Under the pieces are notes generated by a model. It did not search any database. It was not told where the DNA came from and saw nothing but the letters and a program-made list of their open reading frames with translations. Source: Nocardia rosealba (lineage in GTDB: Bacteria > Actinomycetota > Actinomycetes > Mycobacteriales > Mycobacteriaceae). Taken from it: DNA of 64,000 nt. Shown in pieces: positions 41,229 to 51,000 of the stretch (positions are counted from its first letter, which is position 1; each line of letters starts with the position of its first letter). The translations under genes were made by a program, and so were the position numbers. The stretch covers positions 270,247 through 334,246 of the forward strand of contig NZ_JAIWNA010000007.1 of the NCBI RefSeq assembly GCF_020216065.1. The letters are read 5' to 3'.

Positions 41229-42992
41229 TCAGGCCCCGAGATAGTACTGCTCGGTGGGCGTGGTGACCAGGGTGGCGGTGGCCTTCGAGGCGGGGGTATG
41301 CACGGTGATCGTGGTGGCCGACCGAGGATCCTGGATGATGGTGACATCGACTTCCGGCCTCGGTACCGAGGTGAATTCGCGGGCGATATTCACAACGGTC
41401 GCCGATCCGGGAGGTGCGGAGGCCGGAACACCGTCGAACACGATGACGATCGCGGGCGCGTGTGGTCCGCCGCCGGCGGGCGTCACCCGGGCACCCGCAT
41501 TGCGCGGTGCCAACGTAAGAGCGTTCGGCGCACCGACATTGGCGACCATCGTGTGCCACGCGGCCGGACGATCCGTGTGGACGATCGCACCGGCTCCGAG
41601 CGCGATCGCGCGCAGAATCACTTGCTGGGCCAGATAGAGGTTGCCGACGATCTCGATCCGGCGGCTGCCGACACCGACCAGCGGAATGGCGACGCCCCGG
41701 CCCGAGCTGTCGGCACCGATCAGCTGCCCGCATCCGGTGGTGGGGATGCTGAGGTCGGCGAGCGCGTCGAGCCCACCCCGATAGCCCACCGCCCCGGTGT
41801 CGCGGCTGCCGATCGGCAGGCTGTCGGCCAAGGCCCAGAGCTGACGGCGGGGCAGCGGTCGCAGGCCCGCCAGCGGTACTTCCTCGAACTCGGTATAGGT
41901 GTCGTAGCGAACTCGCGCGTCCACTTCGATCATCCTGCGCCGCTGCCCGAGTCGGGCCCGGGTGTCGTCGCCGGACAGCAGCCGTACCATCACCGTTGTC
42001 GCCAGACTCGGCACCGCCCACACCCGCGCGAAGCCGTCGGCGGTGATGAGTTCGTCGCCGATCTGGTAGCTCGTCAGAAATACGTCGGCTTGCTCCAGGG
42101 TGTCGGGGCGTTCGTCGAACTGGTCGATCGCGATGCCGCGACTGAGTTCCCTGATCGCGACGCTCATGTCGGCCGAGGTCAGAATCGCGGCCTTGATGCC
42201 GTTGGTCGCGAGCCGGTTGGCCACCCGCAGGGTCGCGATGATGGCCGCGCGCAGCGTGCCTTCGTGTCCGCTGCCCCGGTTGGCGATGGCCTCGGCGTTG
42301 GCCAACGGATCGAGGCGGAGCACGATCCACATGGTGCGCTGGGCGATGGCGGGCAACGGGCCGAGGATCTGGTCGTACATGCGGCCCAGCGGTGCCACCT
42401 GGGCGGCGTACCCGGTGAGCACGGCGTCGGTGCTCGTGGTCCGAGTCCCGGTGCTCACCACATCGATGGAGTCGAGCGCGATATCGAATTGCCGTAGGCA
42501 ATGGGCGATTTCGGTGAGCGGCAGCACCTGATCGGTGCTGAGCGAACCACGGTCGAGCAGGGTCAGCGTGTCCGGCGGCGAGTCCACGCGCAGCATGGTG
42601 ACCAGGCATCGGCCGTCCCAGCGCACACCGGCGCTGCCGCCGTCGGGTAGTGGAACGTCGAAGGTCGAATCCTGTTCGATGATGGTACGGGTGCGCCGGC
42701 GCCACCGGTAGTGGACCCAGGCGCCGATCCGCAGACCGATCGGCACCCCGCGCACCGGAGCGAATCCGCAGGCGGCCACCACGAGGCAGACGATCATCGT
42801 CGCCCACCACGGCGCGTCGAGCGCGATCGAGATCAGCGATGCCGCGACCTCGATGAGGGCCATCGGGATGACCAAGCCCAGTGGTAGGTGCCGAAACAAC
42901 CAGAACTCCTGCGAGCTCAACCCGGCGGTGCCGGGCTCCTCGGGTTCCGGCTCCTGGGATGTCCGGTCTTCTGACAGCTGCTGAATACTCAC
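41229..42992 (-). CDS. eccE: EccE, ESX membrane component, locus 2
   Basis: This 587-residue protein is homologous to the EccE at 822-2636. It has EFWLFRHLPLGLVIPMALIEVAASLISIAL with a second hydrophobic helix, then DVPLPDGGSAGVRWDGRCLVTMLRVDSPPDTLTLL and GSLSTDQVLPLTEIAHCL. The start is set at the GTG for VSIQQLSEDRTSQEP, which has GGGGGAG upstream; the ATG at 43019 lacks a site. It is transcribed with the eccA gene upstream on the same strand (105-bp gap), whereas in locus 1 these genes are separated by eccB. It is expected to cap the outer edge of the ESX membrane complex. Confidence 0.9.
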   Translation of the reverse strand: MSIQQLSEDRTSQEPEPEEPGTAGLSSQEFWLFRHLPLGLVIPMALIEVAASLISIALDAPWWATMIVCLVVAACGFAPVRGVPIGLRIGAWVHYRWRRRTRTIIEQDSTFDVPLPDGGSAGVRWDGRCLVTMLRVDSPPDTLTLLDRGSLSTDQVLPLTEIAHCLRQFDIALDSIDVVSTGTRTTSTDAVLTGYAAQVAPLGRMYDQILGPLPAIAQRTMWIVLRLDPLANAEAIANRGSGHEGTLRAAIIATLRVANRLATNGIKAAILTSADMSVAIRELSRGIAIDQFDERPDTLEQADVFLTSYQIGDELITADGFARVWAVPSLATTVMVRLLSGDDTRARLGQRRRMIEVDARVRYDTYTEFEEVPLAGLRPLPRRQLWALADSLPIGSRDTGAVGYRGGLDALADLSIPTTGCGQLIGADSSGRGVAIPLVGVGSRRIEIVGNLYLAQQVILRAIALGAGAIVHTDRPAAWHTMVANVGAPNALTLAPRNAGARVTPAGGGPHAPAIVIVFDGVPASAPPGSATVVNIAREFTSVPRPEVDVTIIQDPRSATTITVHTPASKATATLVTTPTEQYYLGA

Positions 42993-43097
42993 CGATCTCC
43001 CCCGACCCGAGCGCATCACCGACAGCTGTGCGCTCGTCTGCCTATCTCAGTTGGTGTCCGCGCAGGTCGATCCCGAGCCGCGCGGGTGCGCCGCGCG

Positions 43098-44927
43098 CTA
43101 GTTCGCCGAAAACCCCAGCGAGGCCAGCAGCCCGTCCAGAGCCACCGCCATGTCGGGTTCCTCGATGCGCATCAAAACCGAGTCGTCGACGTCGGCCAGG
43201 TCGAGGGAATCGTCGTTGGCGAGCCGGAACTCGCGTTCTTCCTCGGCCGCCTCGACGACATTGCGGATGAAACGGCCGTTGCCCGCGAGGTCGACACCGC
43301 GGCGAGGCTGGCCGCTCTGATCGGTGCTGTGTGTTTCGTACAGATCCCGGCAGGCGAGGACCAGTCGGTTGAGCGCGCCTTCGGAGAGCGTGGAGTCACG
43401 TGACGCCGCGATCACCTCACCGATCTGACCGAGCTCTTCCGGTGTGTAGGACGGAAACTGCAACCGCTTCGAAAAGCGCGATGCCAGACCGTCGTTCGCG
43501 GCGAGGAAGCGGTCGATCTCGCCGTCGTAGCCGGCGATGATCACCACGAGCCGGTCGCGGTCGTTCTCCATGCGGGCCAGCAGGGTGTCCACGGCCTCAC
43601 GTCCGAAGGCGTCACCGCCGGACAGGCCGGTCTGGATGAGCGTGTAGGCCTCGTCGATGAACAGCACGCCGTCCATCGCGCTGTCGATCACCTTCTCGGT
43701 CTTGAGCGCGGTGCCGCCGAGATTCTGGCTGACGAAGTCGACGCGCTTGGCCTCGACGACCTTGTCGGTCTTGAGAATGCCTACGCCGCAATAGATCTTG
43801 GCGACGACCCGCGCGATGGTGGTCTTGCCGGTTCCCGGTGGACCGGTGAACGCGAGATGCTGTCCGCGAGGCGCACTCGACAAACCCTTCTCCGCGCGGA
43901 TCCGGGCCAGCTGGGCGGTGGACTGCAGCTTGGCGACCTGCGTTTTGACCGAGGCCAGCCCGATCTGTTTGGTCAGTTCGGCACGCGCCTCAGCGAGCAC
44001 GGACTTGGCCCGATCCTGGATTTGCGCGTCCTCGAGATCGGACATCGACGGCGCCGAGGCCGGATCCCACTTGTCGGTCCTCGCTTCGAGGGCCTCGCGG
44101 GTGGTCACCGTGAGCCGGTAGGTCTTGTCCCGCATGGCAGCGGTGTTGGCCTCGAAGTCCGGTGCCTGCGAATAGACCTGCTCGAAAAGTTTCTGCGCTT
44201 CCTCGGCCTTGCCGGATTCCCGCAGGCACAGGCCGCGACAGAACATGGCGGTGGTGCGGGCCGCGGGAATGGGGCCCGCCTCGGCTTGCTCGAGCCGCCG
44301 GATGGCCTCACCGAACAAACCGAGTTGCGCACAGGCCGAACCGACCATGACGTGCGCGCCCGCGGCCAGATACGGGTCGTCCCATTCGGCGGATCCTGGC
44401 AGCACCGACATCACGTCGGACCAGCGTTGCGTCTGGTAGTGCAGGACGCCGCGGATGTAGGCGCAGATCCGGTCGTCGGCGGTTTTGTCGGGATCGGCCG
44501 GTTTCGCGGCCCGATGCGCGGCCAGTTCGTCGAGGACCCGCTCGGCGTCGCCGTACTGCTTGTCCGCGATCAGATGTGCCGCGTAGGCGAGCCAGATCTC
44601 GGTGAAGCTCGACAGCGGGTAGTCGATGTAGAGACCGGGTGTGAACCGGCCCGCGAGCTGACGCGGCGCCAAACCGACCCTGCGCTGCTCGCGATTGAGT
44701 GAAATGGTGCTCGTCCGGTGCAGATTGACGAGTACTTCCTGGGTGAGTTCGCCTGCGGCGGCGCGGCCCAGCCAGGCGTCGCACATTCCGTCGTCCCATT
44801 CGGTGGCTCGCGTGAATGCCAATCTCGCGTACTCGAGGTCGCGGCTGGATTCCTGTCCGTCGATGCTCAGGCCGAGCGATAGGACCCCCGCGTCGAATGC
44901 CCGTTGTGCCTGGCGAATATCAGCCAT
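43098..44927 (-). CDS. eccA: EccA, AAA+ ATPase of ESX system, locus 2
   Basis: This 609-residue protein is homologous end to end with the EccA at 4305-6137. The N-terminal TPR-like half is followed by an AAA+ domain with Walker A GPPGTGKTT at residue 362 and Walker B VLFIDEAYTL. GLSGGDAFGREAVDTLLARMENDRDRLVVIIAGYDGEIDR and LASRFSKRL are identical or nearly so in both copies. The start is the ATG for MADIRQAQRAFDAG with GGGGGAAG upstream. It is divergent from eccD across about 150 bp and upstream of eccE in the same orientation. EccA ATPases act in the cytosol on substrates or chaperones. Confidence 0.94.
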   Translation of the reverse strand: MADIRQAQRAFDAGVLSLGLSIDGQESSRDLEYARLAFTRATEWDDGMCDAWLGRAAAGELTQEVLVNLHRTSTISLNREQRRVGLAPRQLAGRFTPGLYIDYPLSSFTEIWLAYAAHLIADKQYGDAERVLDELAAHRAAKPADPDKTADDRICAYIRGVLHYQTQRWSDVMSVLPGSAEWDDPYLAAGAHVMVGSACAQLGLFGEAIRRLEQAEAGPIPAARTTAMFCRGLCLRESGKAEEAQKLFEQVYSQAPDFEANTAAMRDKTYRLTVTTREALEARTDKWDPASAPSMSDLEDAQIQDRAKSVLAEARAELTKQIGLASVKTQVAKLQSTAQLARIRAEKGLSSAPRGQHLAFTGPPGTGKTTIARVVAKIYCGVGILKTDKVVEAKRVDFVSQNLGGTALKTEKVIDSAMDGVLFIDEAYTLIQTGLSGGDAFGREAVDTLLARMENDRDRLVVIIAGYDGEIDRFLAANDGLASRFSKRLQFPSYTPEELGQIGEVIAASRDSTLSEGALNRLVLACRDLYETHSTDQSGQPRRGVDLAGNGRFIRNVVEAAEEEREFRLANDDSLDLADVDDSVLMRIEEPDMAVALDGLLASLGFSAN

Positions 44928-45078
44928 CCGCGCTTCCCCCGAAATCTTTGTTCCCCGTGTAGCTTTCGCCACTGTAGCGTCCGAACGTCGTGGCCGTGCA
45001 CCGACTCGAACGGTCGGATACATTATGAACGATTGCCCGATTCGGGCAAACCTGACATGCAGGGGGAGTAGTTAGCAA

Positions 45079-46554
45079 GTGTCAGCACAATCGAGCGGTG
45101 GCCTGGGAACCACCGAACCCGAATTGTGCCGTGTGTCCGTCATCGGGGGAAACACCCAGCTCGACGTCGGCCTACCGGCAAATGTTCCGATCATCGCATT
45201 CATCGACGACCTGGTGGCCCTGATCGAGTCACGGGATCCGCAGCAGCCCGATCAGGAGGACGGCGCGGCGCCGTTGGAGGCGCGTCACCACACGCTCGCC
45301 CGGCTCGGCCGCGACGCGCTCGCGCCCAACCAGACACTGTCCGAGGCAGAGGTTTTCGACGGTGAGCTGCTGGTGTTGCGGTCGGTAGCCTCGACCGAAT
45401 CGCCGGCGTTGTTCGACGATGTCATCGATGCCGTTTCCCGGCTGACCGCCGAGGTGTTCCATGGCTGGTCGGCCGACGCGGCGCGGCTGGTCGGCTTGGT
45501 CCTCGCCGCGATCGCGATCGTCGCCGGTCTCGGGCTTTCCGCGCTGACCCGTGGCCAGGGCGCCGACCTGATCGCGCCGATCATGCTGGCCGGTGGGGCG
45601 ATCGGCTCGCTGGTCGCCGCGGTGATCGCTGTGCGCAAGCTCGGTGCCGAGTTCGTCGGCGCCATGCTGGTGCTGTACACGCTGCTGCTGGTTTTCGGGA
45701 CGGGCGCGCTGATCGTGCCGGGAGCCCTTGGCGCGCCGCACGTTCTGCTCGGCTGCACAGCCACTTTCGTCGCCGCGATCGGCTGCTATCGCCTCGCGCG
45801 GGTGGGGACGACGATGATCGCCGCGGCCGGGACCGTGAGTGCGCTCGGTGCCGTCGCGGCCGCGGTCCGGTTGTTCTGGGAGCCGAGTCTCGACTCGATC
45901 GCCGCCGGGCTCGTGGTCGGTGCGACTGTGCTCTTCTCCGCGGCGGCGAGGCTGGCGGCGGGCTTCGCCAAGCTGCCCATCCCACCAGTCCCCACGGCCG
46001 GCGCGGCGATCGACCCGGCCGACCACGAGCCGCGCCCGACGATCGAGGGCATCGGCGCGATCGGTGCGACCGTGCTGCCCTCGGCGACCGGCCTCGGCCT
46101 CAGAGCCCGATACGCCAACAACTTTCAGACCGGAATCGTCGCCGCCGCCGCGTTCGTCGCGGCAGCGGCCGCAGTCGTCGCGGCCGACCCGTTCGGTGAC
46201 GCGGGGCGCCCCGGAATCGCCCTGGCGGTTGTCACCGCGACGATCCTCTGCCTGCGTGGCCGCTCGTTCGCGGACCTGGCCCAGGCATGCGTCATGATCA
46301 CCGCCGGTTGCCTGAGCTTCATCGCGCTGATCGTCACGCTGGCGCTCGGCGACTCGGACATGCTGCTGACCTCGGTCGGGTTGCTGCTGTTGTTCGCGAT
46401 CGGCTCGGTGGTGTTCGGTGTCCTCGGGCCGCACACCGAGGCGACCCCGCCGACGCAGCGCGCCATCGAGATCTTCGAATACATCCTGATCATCTCGATG
46501 GTGCCGCTGGTGGTGTGGATCATGGATGTGTATTCGATCGCCCGAAATCTATGA
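45079..46554 (+). CDS. eccD: EccD, ESX transmembrane channel protein, locus 2
   Basis: This 491-residue protein has the ubiquitin-like N-terminal domain (LCRVSVIGGNTQLDVGLP, DGELLVLRS) and about eleven hydrophobic helices after residue 140. It is homologous to the EccD at 6380-7861, including the loop PVPTAGAAIDPADHEPRPTIEGIGAIGAT. The start is a GTG with GGGGGAG ten bases upstream. The stop overlaps mycP by four bases, as in locus 1, so the eccD-mycP-eccC unit is conserved in order and junction. EccD dimers line the ESX pore. The N-terminal tail before the ubiquitin-like fold differs from copy 1. Confidence 0.95.
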   Translation: MSAQSSGGLGTTEPELCRVSVIGGNTQLDVGLPANVPIIAFIDDLVALIESRDPQQPDQEDGAAPLEARHHTLARLGRDALAPNQTLSEAEVFDGELLVLRSVASTESPALFDDVIDAVSRLTAEVFHGWSADAARLVGLVLAAIAIVAGLGLSALTRGQGADLIAPIMLAGGAIGSLVAAVIAVRKLGAEFVGAMLVLYTLLLVFGTGALIVPGALGAPHVLLGCTATFVAAIGCYRLARVGTTMIAAAGTVSALGAVAAAVRLFWEPSLDSIAAGLVVGATVLFSAAARLAAGFAKLPIPPVPTAGAAIDPADHEPRPTIEGIGAIGATVLPSATGLGLRARYANNFQTGIVAAAAFVAAAAAVVAADPFGDAGRPGIALAVVTATILCLRGRSFADLAQACVMITAGCLSFIALIVTLALGDSDMLLTSVGLLLLFAIGSVVFGVLGPHTEATPPTQRAIEIFEYILIISMVPLVVWIMDVYSIARNL

Positions 46555-47999
46555 CGCGCCGAGTACCCGCACGCCGCACAAGAGTGCGAATGATTTGTGC
46601 GGCAGCACTTCTCGTGGCATCGACACCGATCGTGGCGCAGCTCGGCGGACAGCAGGCCGCCGCCGCACCGCTGTTGCCGACGATTCTGCCGCCCGGAATC
46701 GACTCCGCCGCGCTCGGTGTCGCCCAGGACATCAGCGGACGGGCCGCACCGCTCGAACCGACGGAGCAGCGAACGGTCTGCGCTCAGCCCCGCCTGATCG
46801 GCTCACCGCCGAAGGAAGCACCTGTCGCGCAACGTGTTCTCGACCTCGAGTCGGCCTGGCAGTTCAGTCGAGGTGCCGGTCAGAAGGTCGCTGTCATCGA
46901 TACGGGAGTCAATCGGCATCCGCGTCTGCCAGCCCTGCAGAGCGGTGGGGACTATGTCGCCGATTCCGACGGAACAGTGGACTGCGACGGTCACGGCACC
47001 CTGGTCGCGGGCATCATCGCCGCGCGGCCGAGCCCGGACGACGCCTTCGTCGGGGTGGCGCCCGAGGCCGAGATCCTGACCATCAGACAGCTCAGTCTCG
47101 CGTACCAGGCCAAGAACAAGCGGGGCGACCCGCCACCGGGCACCATCGACGACTCCGGCTACGGAAACGTGCTCACGCTGGCGGGGGCGGTCGTGCGCGC
47201 TGTCGATTTCGGTGCGACGGTCATCAATATCTCCGAGGTCGCCTGTGCGGCGGCCGGTAGCGACACCGCCGACGGCGCGCTCGGTGCCGCCGTTCGTTAC
47301 GCCTACGAGCGCAATGTGGTGGTGGTCGCGGCCGCCGGAAATGTGCAGAGCGACGGTGGGTGTGCGGCGCAGAACGACGGCACCGGCTGGGGGAGCGTGA
47401 AGACGATCGCGAGCCCGGCCTGGTTCTCGCCGTATGTGCTCGCGGTCGCGTCGGTGGATCCGAGCGGGGCACCGTCGGAGCTGTCGCTCAACGGCCCGTG
47501 GATCGGTGTCGCCGCGATCGGCAGGCAGATCGTTTCCCTCGACAGCAAGCCGGGCGGTACCGGATTGGTCGATGCCGTCGAGACATCGGAGGGACCGGCC
47601 ACGATCGAGGGGACAAGTTTCGCCGCACCTTATGTCGCCGGCCTGGCGGCGCTGGTGCGGGCGAGGTTTCCGCATCTGACTGCGCAGCAGGTCATCGACC
47701 GGATCGTCCGGACGGCGCACCAGCCGGGTGCGGGCCGCGACGACCGGATCGGTGCGGGCCTCATCGATCCGACCGCCGCACTGACCGACCAGTTGCCCGA
47801 TCTGCCGATCAGCGCGAACGCGCAGAGCCCGCAGGCGTATGTGCCGCCGCCGCCACCCGCGGCCGAGAGCCCATGGCCTCGGCGCATCGCTGTCTTCGGG
47901 TCGTTGGCCTGCCTGAGCGGTCTGGTGATCGGCTTCGCGGCCGCGGCGCCGTACCGGCGTAGGCAGGCGAATGAGCAACTGCCCGAATTTGATTCGTAA
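46551..47999 (+). CDS. mycP: MycP mycosin, subtilisin-like protease, locus 2
   Basis: This 482-residue protein has a signal peptide (MICAAALLVASTPIVAQLGGQQAAAAP region), an S8 domain with Asp117 (VIDTGV), His148 (DGHGT) and Ser356 (GTSFAAPYVAG), a C-terminal Pro-rich spacer, a transmembrane helix and a basic tail (YRRRQ). It is close to the mycosin at 7858-9255, with the N-terminal extension and cysteines kept. The ATG overlaps the eccD stop by four bases. It would be anchored outside the membrane, next to the ESX channel, and is needed for complex stability in studied systems. It lies 15 bp before eccC. Confidence 0.96.
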   Translation: MTRRVPARRTRVRMICAAALLVASTPIVAQLGGQQAAAAPLLPTILPPGIDSAALGVAQDISGRAAPLEPTEQRTVCAQPRLIGSPPKEAPVAQRVLDLESAWQFSRGAGQKVAVIDTGVNRHPRLPALQSGGDYVADSDGTVDCDGHGTLVAGIIAARPSPDDAFVGVAPEAEILTIRQLSLAYQAKNKRGDPPPGTIDDSGYGNVLTLAGAVVRAVDFGATVINISEVACAAAGSDTADGALGAAVRYAYERNVVVVAAAGNVQSDGGCAAQNDGTGWGSVKTIASPAWFSPYVLAVASVDPSGAPSELSLNGPWIGVAAIGRQIVSLDSKPGGTGLVDAVETSEGPATIEGTSFAAPYVAGLAALVRARFPHLTAQQVIDRIVRTAHQPGAGRDDRIGAGLIDPTAALTDQLPDLPISANAQSPQAYVPPPPPAAESPWPRRIAVFGSLACLSGLVIGFAAAAPYRRRQANEQLPEFDS

Positions 48000-48014
48000 C
48001 CCGGAGGGGGAACC

Positions 48015-51000
48015 ATGGTTACCGAAGGTTTTGTCAGACGCCCACGGATAGCACCACCGAGGGCACCGGGGGGCGAAGTGACGCTGAGCCCGCCGCCGGA
48101 GATCCAGCGACCGATTCCCACCCCGATGCTGCTGAAGCTGATGCCGGTGGTGATGGTCGTCGCGGTGGTCGGCATGCTCGCGATGTTCGTGATGATGGGC
48201 CGCAACCTGCTGGCCAATCCCATGATGATGATGTTTCCGATGATGATGCTGATGTCCATGGTCGGCATGTTCGCGGGCATGGGACGCGGGGGCGGCCCGA
48301 AGGCGGCCGGTGAGCTCAACGAGGAGCGTAAGGACTATTTCCGCTACCTCGACCAGATCCGCAAGGACGTGCGCCGGACGGGTAACAAGCAGCTGGAAAC
48401 CCTGATCTGGAGCCATCCGGCCCCCGCCGACCTGCGGTCGCTGCTCGGCACCCGGCGGATGTGGGAGCGCAGGCCCAACGATCCCGATTTCGGGCACGTT
48501 CGGGTCGGCCTGGGCAGTCATCGTCTCGCCACCAAGCTGGCCCGCCCGGAGACCGGTCCACTCGAGGATCTGGAGCCGGTATCGACCGTCGCGTTGCGAC
48601 GCTTCGTGCGCACCCATTCGGTGGTGCATCTGCTGCCGACCGCGATATCGCTTCGCGCGTTTCCGGCGATCAATGTCGGCGGCTCGATCGAGGACGCCCG
48701 TGGCCTGATGCGGGTGGTGCTGATGGAGCTCACCGCTTTCCACGGGCCGGACCACCTGTCTGTCGCCATCGTGTGCGCCGAGGCCGACGGGCCCGCGTGG
48801 TCCTGGGCGAAGTGGTTGCCGCATCTGCAGCATCCAACCGTGAAGGACGGAATGGGATCGGCGCGGATGATGTATCAATCCCTCGCCGAACTCGAGACCG
48901 CGATGGGCGACGAGCTCCTCGACCGTGGCCGGTTCATGCGCAACTCCCAGGTTCCCGACGGTCGTTCGCATCTCGTGGTCGTCATCGACGACGGGTATGT
49001 CAGCGGCTCCGAGCGTCTGATCAGCGAATCGGGCCTGGACGCGGTCACCGTCTTCGACCTGACCGCGCCAGAGAACGGTCTGGCCGCTCGACGTGGGTTG
49101 CAGCTGGTGGCCGTCGCGGATGAGCTCTTCGCGCGCAGCGCCGCCGGGACGGAGAAATTCGCCACCGCGGATCTGGTCACCGTGGAGGAGGCCGCGACGT
49201 TCGCCAGGCACCTTGCCCGGTATCGGCTGGCCACCGCGGCCCAGATCGTCAGCCTCGGCGACAACACGTCGGGGTCGACCGATCCCGGTCTGATGGCCTT
49301 GCTGCGGATCCCGGACGCGGCCCAGATCGACCCGGCCCAGGTGTGGCGGCCGCGCACCGGTCGTGAGCGGCTACGGGTACCGATCGGGATCACACCCGAC
49401 GGCAGTCCGGTCGAGCTCGACATCAAGGAATCCGCCGAGAACGGTATGGGCCCGCACGGCTTGTGCATCGGTGCCACCGGCTCTGGCAAGTCGGAATTCC
49501 TTCGGACGCTGGTGCTTTCGATGGTCACGACACACTCGCCCGACCAGCTGAACCTCGTGCTCGTCGACTTCAAGGGTGGCGCGACCTTCCTCGGCCTCGA
49601 CCCGCTTCCGCACGTGGCCGCGGTGATCACCAACCTCGAGGACGAACTCGAACTCGTCGACCGCATGAAGGACGCGCTCGCCGGTGAGATGAACCGTCGT
49701 CAGGAGCTGCTGCGTTCGGCTGGCAACTTCGCCAATGTGAACGACTACGAGAAGGCGCGTGCGGCAGGCCAGCCACTCGACCCACTGCCCGCGTTGTTCG
49801 TCGTGGTCGACGAGTTCTCCGAACTGCTCTCGCAGAAGCCGGATTTCGCGGACCTGTTCGTCATGATCGGTCGGCTCGGCCGGTCGCTGCACGTGCACCT
49901 ACTGCTTGCCTCGCAGCGGTTGGAGGAGAACAAGCTGCGCGGCCTCGATTCACACCTGTCGTACCGGATCGGTCTGCGCACCTTCTCCGCCAACGAATCC
50001 CGCGCGGTACTCGGGATCACCGACGCCTATCACCTCCCCGGCGTCCCCGGTTCGGCCTATCTGAAGAGCGACTCGGCGGACCCGTTGCGATTCAACGCGA
50101 CCTATGTGTCCGGCGCCTACATCGCGCCGCGAACCGTCACGCGTCGCTCCAACGGTGAGGTCGTTCTCGACCTGCCCGCCCGCGTTTTCACCGGTGCGCC
50201 GGTCGAGTTGCCGGAACTTCCCGAACGGGCACCGGAGCCTGCGGACCTGGACGACCCACTCGGGCTGCCACCTTCACCGGACGAGGGCGTGCCGGACACG
50301 TTGCTCCAGGTCGTCGTGAAAAGGCTTGTCGGACACGGACGCCCCGCTCATGAGGTGTGGCTGCCGCCGCTGGAGGAATCACCGTCGGTCGACATGCTGC
50401 TCCCCGAACCCGATTGGCGTTCGCCGGTCAACCGCAACGGTCAGCTGGTGATGCCGATCGGCATCATCGACAAGCCCTACGAACAGCGCCGTGACGTTCT
50501 CACCCTCAATCTCGCAGGCGCCCAGGGCAATATCGCGGTGGTCGGTGGCCCGCAGTCGGGCAAGTCGACCACCCTGCGCACCATCATCATGGCCGCGGCC
50601 GCCACACATTCACCGGTACAGGTGCAGTTCTATTGCCTGGACTTCGGTGGTGGCAGCCTGGCCGGTCTGGTCGGACTTCCCCACGTGGGCTCGGTGGCGG
50701 GCAGGCAAGACGTCGACCTGGTCCGGCGCACCATCGCCGAACTGAGCACGCTGGCCCGCCAGCGCGAGGAACGGTTCAGCGCGCTGCGGATCGAATCGAT
50801 GGCGGACTTCCGGCGGCGGAAGTTCTCCGCGCTCGCCGCGAACGGTGGGGTGCTGCCCGCCGACCACCCGCTCGCCGACGACCTGTTCGGCGACGTGTTC
50901 CTCGTCATCGACGGCTGGAGCGTGATCCGCGAGGAGTTCGAGTCGCTGGAGACCCAGATCAACGGCCTCGCCGAGCGTGGGCTCTCCTACGGTATCCACG